DNA of 64,000 nt from Meloidogyne chitwoodi (lineage: Eukaryota; Nematoda; Chromadorea; Rhabditida; Meloidogynidae). Positions 58,252 to 64,000 of the stretch are shown piece by piece. The notes beneath the pieces were generated by a model. The model did not search any database, had not been told where the DNA came from, and saw nothing but the letters and a program-made list of their open reading frames with translations. How positions within the stretch are numbered: position 1 is the stretch's first letter; each line of letters begins with the position of its first letter. The DNA is taken from assembly GCA_015183035.1 (NCBI GenBank), contig JACZZP010000005.1, forward strand, positions 2,356,001-2,420,000, in the 5' to 3' direction. Position numbers and translations under genes: made by a program.

Positions 58252-59079
58252 AGAATAAATAAAATTTTAAATTAATTTTTTTGTTAATTATTTATTGGCT
58301 GTTTGACTTGTCGAGGACCAAAATTAAAATTAACACAAAAATAAAGCAAATTTTTAATCAAAAAATTTGCATAAAAAAGCATTTTTTGATTTTTTGCTTA
58401 ATATTAAATATATAAGTATATAAAAAACATAAATAGTTATTAAATTTTTCGAGAACTGTTATATTTCTCATAAAAATATTTTTGCGAGTCAAGCATTGCT
58501 TTAGACTAAATAAAAAGTTGAATAAAAATTCGTATAAGCTTACTTAAACTAAAAAGAATTAGGTATAAAAAGAATGAACTAAATGTTTTTTATGTTAATC
58601 CGACTCAAACTGCTATAATTTTCCTGAATTTGTTCAAAAAATTGTGAAGGGTCACGTTATGGAAAATTATATTTTTAAGAAATAATTGAACATTTTCATT
58701 TGTTAAATATTTTTTTTAATTTTTTGATTTCTTAAAATGGCATTTTTTCAACTAGAAACCTTAATTAGTATTTTTTCCAAATAAATTAAAAAAACTTTTC
58801 ACTCAACTTATTAATTTTTTGATAGTGGGAAAACTGCTCTTTCAAAAATAAAATTTCTTTAATATTTTCTTTTTCTTTTATTTATCATGGTTTACATAAA
58901 AGTAGGCTTCAAGCAAATTGAAAATGTCTGAATAAAATAAATAAATATAAGATTCATTTAGAAAGATTTTTTTTTCCTTTTATACCAGAAAAGATAAAGT
59001 AACTTTATTTGTTGTTCATTTTAAAAATTTTGCTTATTAAAATATTTTTTATAATTATTTATTTGATAAATTTTATAAA
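58252..59079. other. Intergenic region with one box cassette
   Basis: A plus-strand AGTC-type box lies at 58477-58507 with TTGCTTAATATTAAAT about 85 bases upstream (58394 onward). The rest is AT-rich with no gene seen. Confidence 0.6.
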
Positions 59080-62000
59080 ATGTTTGAAAGCTCTTCAAAT
59101 TCTAATTTTGATAAAGAGGTAAAATTTGACAAATTAATTATTTCAAAAAATAAAATTAAATAATTAATATACACTCAGGATTCTTTCATTAGTCTTAATA
59201 ACTCACAAATTAGCCTTTTGGATGACAAGGCTGAAACTGCTTCTATTTCACTGCAGGTAATATTACTAAAATTAATTTTTTTTTAATATTTTTTATTAGT
59301 TTTGGACATTAATATACTATCCTTAACATTTTTTTTAATTTTAGACTAATCAAGATTTTATTGCACTTAACAAAAAAATTGATGATTTGACTTTAAAAAT
59401 GGATAAATTAATTAATATGGAAGATCGCAAGAAAATAGAAGAACTAACCTTAGAAGTAAAGCAATTAAAAGAGGGAAAAGGAGAGGTTACTTTTCCATTA
59501 TTCCTTAAAAAACTTTAAAAAAAATTTTTGAAATTATTAAAATAATTTTTTTCAGTCAATAAATAGAAAATACGTTACAAACTATTGGGGTGAGCCAAGA
59601 ATAGCTGTTTTACATAGAAATAATCCAAATGAAAAATTTGGTAATAAAATTTAATAAAAAAATAAAAATATTTCATTTTCTAATTTTTAGGTTTTACTTT
59701 TTTTGGTGGTCTTAATTATAATCAAATGGCGGAAGTTTTTAGCTGTTTTCCAGCATTTTCTAGTTTTGCTTCAGATATTTTTATTAAATCAGTCGTTGCT
59801 GATTCTCCAGCTGGCCGGTGTGGAAAAATTTTTATTGGGGATAGATTACTTAAAATTAATGATTTTTACTTAACAAATACAACACAAAAACGTGTTGTTG
59901 AAGCAATCGAAAATGCTGGAAATCCCGTCTGTTTTGTAGTCCAATCTTTAAACTCACAAATTAGCCTTTTGAATGACAAGACTGAAACTTCTTCTATTTC
60001 ACTGCAGGTAATATTACTAAAATTAAAAGATTTAAAATTTTATTTTTTTATATTTTTATTAGTTTTGGAGGCTACCCGCCATTTGCGGACCATGACTGTA
60101 AAAAAATTACTACAAAAATTAAAAAAATTAACAAAAAATTCTGAAAAATCTTTATAAATCTGAATGGAAATAATTTGATCTTTTTGAAGGCCCATGATCA
60201 TTATGTATCGGGTATTGTTAATTTTTTGTTATCAATGTCCCGTCCGCAAATGTCGGCGCACGGTGTTATGTCCGTATACTTGAGAAAGTATATGAGTGAA
60301 TGAAAATGAACTATCAGAGGGTTGGATGGTGGCACAGTCGGTTGTGCTCTGGTTTGGGCTCATTCCACGATGGTTCGATTCCATCTCCCATCCACACATT
60401 TTTCCGCAACATACGAACACAATACACGGTTTTGGAGATTAAAACCACTAAGCTTTTTTAATTTTAGACTAATCAAGATTTTATTGCAATTAACAAAAAG
60501 ATTGATGATTTTACTTTAAAAATGGATAAATTAATTAATATGGAAGATCGCAAGAAAATTGAAGAATTAACTTTACAAGTAAAACAATTAAAAGATGAAA
60601 AAAGAGTGGTTAGTTTAATTTTTTAAATTCACTTACCTATTCTTTCTTTTGTCCATCGACCACTAATCTAACATCAAAAAAATAATTACTAAATCTTAAT
60701 ATTAATCTACAAATTTTGGATAAATTAAATTATTCATTAATTGAACCAATTTATTTTAAAATAATATTTTTTCAGTGTTTTTTATATGTTCCAAACAAAT
60801 GGAAATTTATTAAATCAGAACTATCATGTTGTAAAAATAAATGTGCAAAGACTGATAGGCCAAAGTCTTACTGTATTAATGGCAATGGATTTATTCAAAT
60901 TAAAAGTGATACGAACATTGAATATATTAATTGTAGAGGTAAAAATGGTAGGTTTCTTAAATTTTTTAAAAATTGTCACTTCATTGAGAGATCGTTATTA
61001 TTAGTTTTATTATATTAATAAGTATATTTTAGGGTACTTGATAGTTATCCCTACCCATTTTTTGCGGACAAAAAAATATATAAATAGAACTTGAATAATA
61101 AATAAAGTACAATCTATTATTTTATATTCATTTTAAATTTTATTTTTTTTTAATTTATAATAAAAAATTGGGATTTGCCAACAAATGAAAAAGATGCCAT
61201 CGAATTCTCACACCTTCCACACAAAACGAGATTTTGTCGCAATAGAGATTGAATATAAAACACAACGACCAAGTTTGGTAATGTAATAAATGTCGTCAAC
61301 AATTTCGCAGTGGCAGAAATATTGGCCATTGGAGTAATTTTTTAGTCAAATTGTCTATTTATATATAAATATTTGTCCGCAAAAAGTGGGTAGGAATAAC
61401 TAACAAGTACCTATTTTAATCTTTTATTTATTTATTGAATATTCAAAACCGACTTGGCTAGTCGGTTGTTTTCTATCTGAGAAAAATTAAAGTCTTTATT
61501 TTAATTTTGTCAATTTTTAGTCTTTAAACGCTTTTATTTTACTCTTAAATAATTTAGGTGATGATAAAATAGCTTTTGTAAGAACAGAGAATTCGTTTAA
61601 TAAACCAAATGAAAATTCTGCAATGTCACAGTCCTGTTTGAATTGTTCAATATTTAAATTATTCTATTATGAAGTTGAATTTCAAATGGAAGAAAAGGCA
61701 TGGATATCAATAGGTCTTGCAAATAAAAATACTATTATGAGTTTATTGAATACAAAAGAATTAATTTATTATTACTTTCAAAAGAAAGAACATTATATTA
61801 AAGTTCCTGCATTTGACGTTAATAATGGTGATGTTTTTGGTTGTGGATTAGTTTATCCACCCCAAAAATTTAATAATAAATTTCCTTATATTTTTTTCAC
61901 TAAAAACGGAAAACAAATTAGTAAGTCAAATTTTTATAATTTTATTTTTTTTAATTAATTTAAAGGTAAAGCTATATTAATTAAAGGAAAATATAAAAAT

Positions 62001-62186
62001 CTTAGACCTCGTCTTAGTTTAAAATGTTGTTCCGTTGAAACTAATTTTGGCAATGATTTAATTTCTAAACCTTTTATTTATGACATTTCTAAGCATTATG
62101 TAACTGAAGAATTTTATAAAGATGAAGAAATTAAAGAGTACAAAACTAATAAGTGGATTAAATTCTTTTGTTTTTTAAATAATTGA
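59080..62186 (+). CDS. PDZ, coiled-coil and SPRY-domain fusion protein, complete, 9 exons
   Basis: Exons 59080-59118, 59179-59256, 59345-59485, 59556-59640, 59691-60007, 60468-60608, 60776-60947, 61558-61920 and 61966-62186 join in phase to 518 residues with no signal peptide. Exon 3 is a coiled coil (TNQDFIALNKKIDDLTLKMD). Exons 4-5 encode a PDZ domain (KFGFTFFGG binding-loop region, SVVADSPAGRCGKIFIGDR, NAGNPVCFVVQSL) like those of multi-PDZ scaffolds. Exon 6 repeats the coiled coil almost exactly. Exons 7-9 form a Cys-rich lead-in (KWKFIKSELSCCKNKCAK) and a SPRY/B30.2-type domain (KAWISIGLANK, GDVFGCGLVYPP, FTKNGKQI, VETNFGNDL). PDZ domains bind C-terminal peptides and SPRY domains bind protein ligands, so a cytoplasmic adaptor is likely. 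Expanded SPRY families include effectors in plant-parasitic nematodes, but this one lacks a secretion signal. Confidence 0.85.
60067..60450. mobile_element. Insertion in PDZ-SPRY intron 5, carrying ATTTGCGGACC repeat (copy 2)
   Basis: The paralogous intron 59257-59344 is short. Here the same intron is split after TTAGTTTTGGA by about 380 extra bases, resuming at TTTTTTAATTTTAG. Bases 60088-60255 match 22426-22600 (CTTTTTGAAGGCCCATGATC). The right part contains the tRNA-like sequence. Boundaries are approximate. Confidence 0.6.
60324..60393 (+). ncRNA. tRNA-like sequence (tRNA pseudogene or SINE head)
   Basis: Perfect pol III internal promoter boxes are present: TGGCACAGTCGG (A box, 60330-60341) and GGTTCGATTCC (B box, 60372-60382). 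The D arm (GCAC/GTGC) and T arm (GATGG/CCATC with TTCGATT loop) pair perfectly. TGGATGG can pair with CCATCCA, but 2 extra bases separate it from the T arm, and no anticodon stem forms, so a functional tRNA is unlikely. Confidence 0.5.
61033..61411 (+). mobile_element. Merlin-like element with decayed zinc-ribbon remnant
   Basis: The ends GGTACTTGATAGTTATCCCT and AGGAATAACTAACAAGTACC are inverted. The flanks TATTTTAG and TATTTTAA agree at 7 of 8 positions. The interior encodes broken pieces WDLPTNEKDAIEF, HKTRFCR, CNKCRQQF and GHWSNF, matching 12198-12430 in order. It sits in an intron of the PDZ-SPRY gene. Confidence 0.65.
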
Positions 62187-62234
62187 TATATTTTTTTTAA
62201 TTAATTTTTGAATAAATACAATTGTTAATTTATT

Positions 62235-62264
62235 AGCTAAAATGAATTTTAGCTTGCAAAAATA
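62235..62264 (-). repeat. Box cassette, AGCT subfamily
   Basis: AGCTAAAATGAATTTTAGCT then TGCAAAAATA. Past the slot the sequence continues with TTTTGAAAATAAATTAATGC, close to the block after the box at 32551 (TTTTAAAAATAAATTAAT). It lies between convergent genes. Confidence 0.65.
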
Positions 62265-62690
62265 TTATCGCAACAACAATAGACTCCAAATATATTATTC
62301 TATTTATTGACAGACTCTTATAATTTTGAAAATAAATTAATGCCTATTAAATAAAATTTATCAAAAATCAACTAAAAATTGTTGTCTTAACTAATTTTTT
62401 AATTCTTCAATAATTACTAACTAGCAAAGGTCTATTGTTGAGATCAACCTAGAAGATCGAAAGCATAGATATCACCAAAATATCAACACTAAACTTTTTT
62501 GAATTTTAATGTTGACATTTTGGTTCCAATCTGTAGGGTAATAAATCTTAAGGGTTTCGATAGGTCGAACAATTTATGTTGTCGTAAAATTTAAGAAATT
62601 TAATGACAAAAATTTTGGACAATAAAATTACCTATTTAGAAGGAAAAACCTTCAAAAATATTTAAATTCCCTAATATTAAAATAAAAAAA

Positions 62691-64000
62691 TTAATCAAAA
62701 TTAATATCAAACAATTCAGACGTTAACAATTCAAAATTTTCATCTGACATTAAATCGCGTTCATTAAAAATTTTAATAATTTCTGATTCTGTTGTAGAAT
62801 TGAAAAAATCAGAATCTTTAAATATATTTATTTATTAAAAAATAAATTCTTTTAAATTTACCATAAACAGGCAAAAGACCAGCAACTTCCAATGCTGCTG
62901 GTACAAATGTTGAAGTTAATGTTCCACCAATATAAAGTCCTTCTAAAAAAATAAATTTAAAAATTACCTAATTAGATATTTAAGAAAAATGGGTGAAAAA
63001 ATTAATAAAACAATTTATGGGCATATCACTTAAAACTAGAAAGAAATTTTAGCCTTAAAAATTCTAGGCTTACAAAAATACGAAATCTACAAGGTCCATT
63101 GATTTCAGAATATAATCTAAACGTTATTAAAAAAAAATTTTTGAAAAATTTGATATTATGCAAATAAAAAACTCAAAACTCTCTTCCAAATAACACACAT
63201 TAAAAAATTAAAAAATAAATAAACCTTTTGAAGCTTTCCTTGGAAAAAGAAAAAGAGTTACAAATTCATTCAAATAATTAATTTGCTCATTATCATTTAC
63301 TTCACTTTTATTAAATTCTTTACTTCTACAAACAAATAAATTATGTGCAATGCCTTTTTGAATAAGAAATTTTATAATTTTTTCTACTGACCTTTTTAAA
63401 AATAAAAAATTAATTTTAATTATTTTTTGTATGTTTTACCTAGATATTAGTTCAATACAATTTTTATTATTAATTTGAAATACATATGCTGGCAAATACC
63501 AATTTGGTCGTTGAAGAAGGTATAGCCAATTATATTTTGTTGGAATTACCTAAATTTAATATTTTAAAATTAACTATAAACACATGGGTATAGAGGAATT
63601 TTTTTACTATTTTTTTATTATTTTACTTTATTTTCTATCCACATTTAAAAAATAAGTCAAATCAAATTCAAATAATTTTATCAAATATTAGAAAAAATTT
63701 GAATTTGGCCCATCTCAATATTAACCCAAAAATTCCATCTTCTCATTTTAAGGGTCAAAATTAAATAAAAAATATACTTTTAATGTTTTTTCCATAATTC
63801 CTCCTTTACAAGACCAAAATAATGTTTGCAAATGTAAATGATTTACGCTGGCATGTGCCAATAATCCATTAAAAATAATTAAAAAATTATTATCCTCAAT
63901 TAAAAGCATTAATTCTATTGACATTTTAATAGCTTCAAAATTAAGTATTTGGGGCAAACAATTTTTTGGTGATGGAATAAGAAGAGAATGTCCGATAGAT
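62691..64000 (-). CDS. GDP-D-glucose phosphorylase homologue, 3' five exons, cut by window edge
   Basis: Exons 64000-63778, 63549-63440, 63391-63225, 62942-62862 and 62815-62691 join in phase and end in TAA. The first visible residues GHSLLIPSPKNCLPQILNFE lead to LLAHASVNHLHLQ, whose HxHxQ-like motif is the nucleotidyl-transfer centre of the HIT-like GDPGP/VTC2 family. It is followed by YNWLYLLQRPNWYLPAYVFQ and the C-terminal PAALEVAGLLPVY region. The animal enzyme removes GDP-D-glucose by phosphorolysis, yielding GDP and glucose-1-phosphate, and is cytosolic. The C. elegans counterpart is, as I recall, mcp-1. The start and roughly the first third lie beyond 64000. A box cassette (63051-63080) sits in sense in the third visible intron. 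Confidence 0.85.
63051..63080 (-). repeat. Box cassette, AGCC subfamily, sense in GDPGP intron
   Basis: AGCCTTAAAAATTCTAGGCT then TACAAAAATACG. About 80 bases on, TTTGATATTATGCAAAT matches the AATATTATGYAAAT block beside the SLC19 intron 4 copies. Confidence 0.7.

Noticed and set aside
60232..60420. A 62-residue minus-strand frame over the tRNA-like region
   Set aside because: It overlaps pol III boxes in a dispersed insert and has no homology signal or supporting splice.

Overview
The window is an AT-rich, intron-dense nuclear segment from a nematode, most likely a plant-parasitic root-knot type (Meloidogyne-like). The support is a nematode-specific Srt chemoreceptor gene, a nematode-specific MLT-10 moulting gene, a SPRY protein of a kind I recall as expanded in Meloidogyne, short GT-AG introns, and many small foldback transposons. 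No search was run, so the genus is an inference.

Layout. 0.3-3.9 kb (-): acidic disordered protein. 6.6-8.2 kb (-): secreted lysine-rich helical protein. 9.1-11.3 kb (-): complete Srt-class GPCR. 13.5-14.7 kb (+): secreted Ser/His-rich protein. 16.2-17.8 and 17.9-19.0 kb (+): two closely spaced small genes. 19.7-25.8 kb (-): complete SLC19-type folate/thiamine transporter with 9 exons. 32.1-33.0 kb (-): small secreted Gly/Tyr-rich peptide. 37.6-41.0 kb (+): secreted protein with about 18.5 near-identical 45-residue Pro-rich repeats. 43.5-45.8 kb (-): secreted Cys-containing multi-module protein. 47.3-58.3 kb (+): MLT-10-like gene with 17 recognisable exons, N terminus not found, one frameshift. 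59.1-62.2 kb (+): PDZ, coiled-coil and SPRY fusion. 62.7-64.0 kb (-): GDP-D-glucose phosphorylase homologue, cut by the window edge.

The most striking content is not protein-coding. About 60 copies of a structured cassette are scattered in introns and intergenic DNA, densest at 19-36 kb and 46-57 kb. Read in one orientation, each has (a) an upstream AT-rich block, usually containing TTGCTTAATATTAAAT or a relative, (b) a highly variable slot, often 35-46 nt, (c) an almost invariant TATTTTTG followed by N and a purine-rich AAG-like triplet, and (d) an immediate short hairpin, then CTAAA or CTAAT. Hairpin stems differ between subfamilies but keep pairing. Parts (c) and (d) look like an Sm-protein binding site plus the 3' stem-loop of Sm-class small RNAs. 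One pair of inverted duplicate cassettes (50.26-50.54 and 52.22-52.49 kb) is nearly identical everywhere except inside its two slots. I read this as a candidate family of hypervariable small-RNA genes. The main rival is satellite-like DNA carrying a conserved box, as reported for Meloidogyne holocentromeres.

Mobile DNA is abundant and mostly non-autonomous: hAT-like MITEs with 8-bp target duplications, Merlin-like elements (two retain remnants of a transposase N-terminal region), a 203-bp MITE in three copies, Helitron-like elements and assorted foldbacks. Several are nested, which gives relative ages. The genes show no single pathway; the secreted and moulting proteins point to cuticle or surface roles and possibly the host interface.
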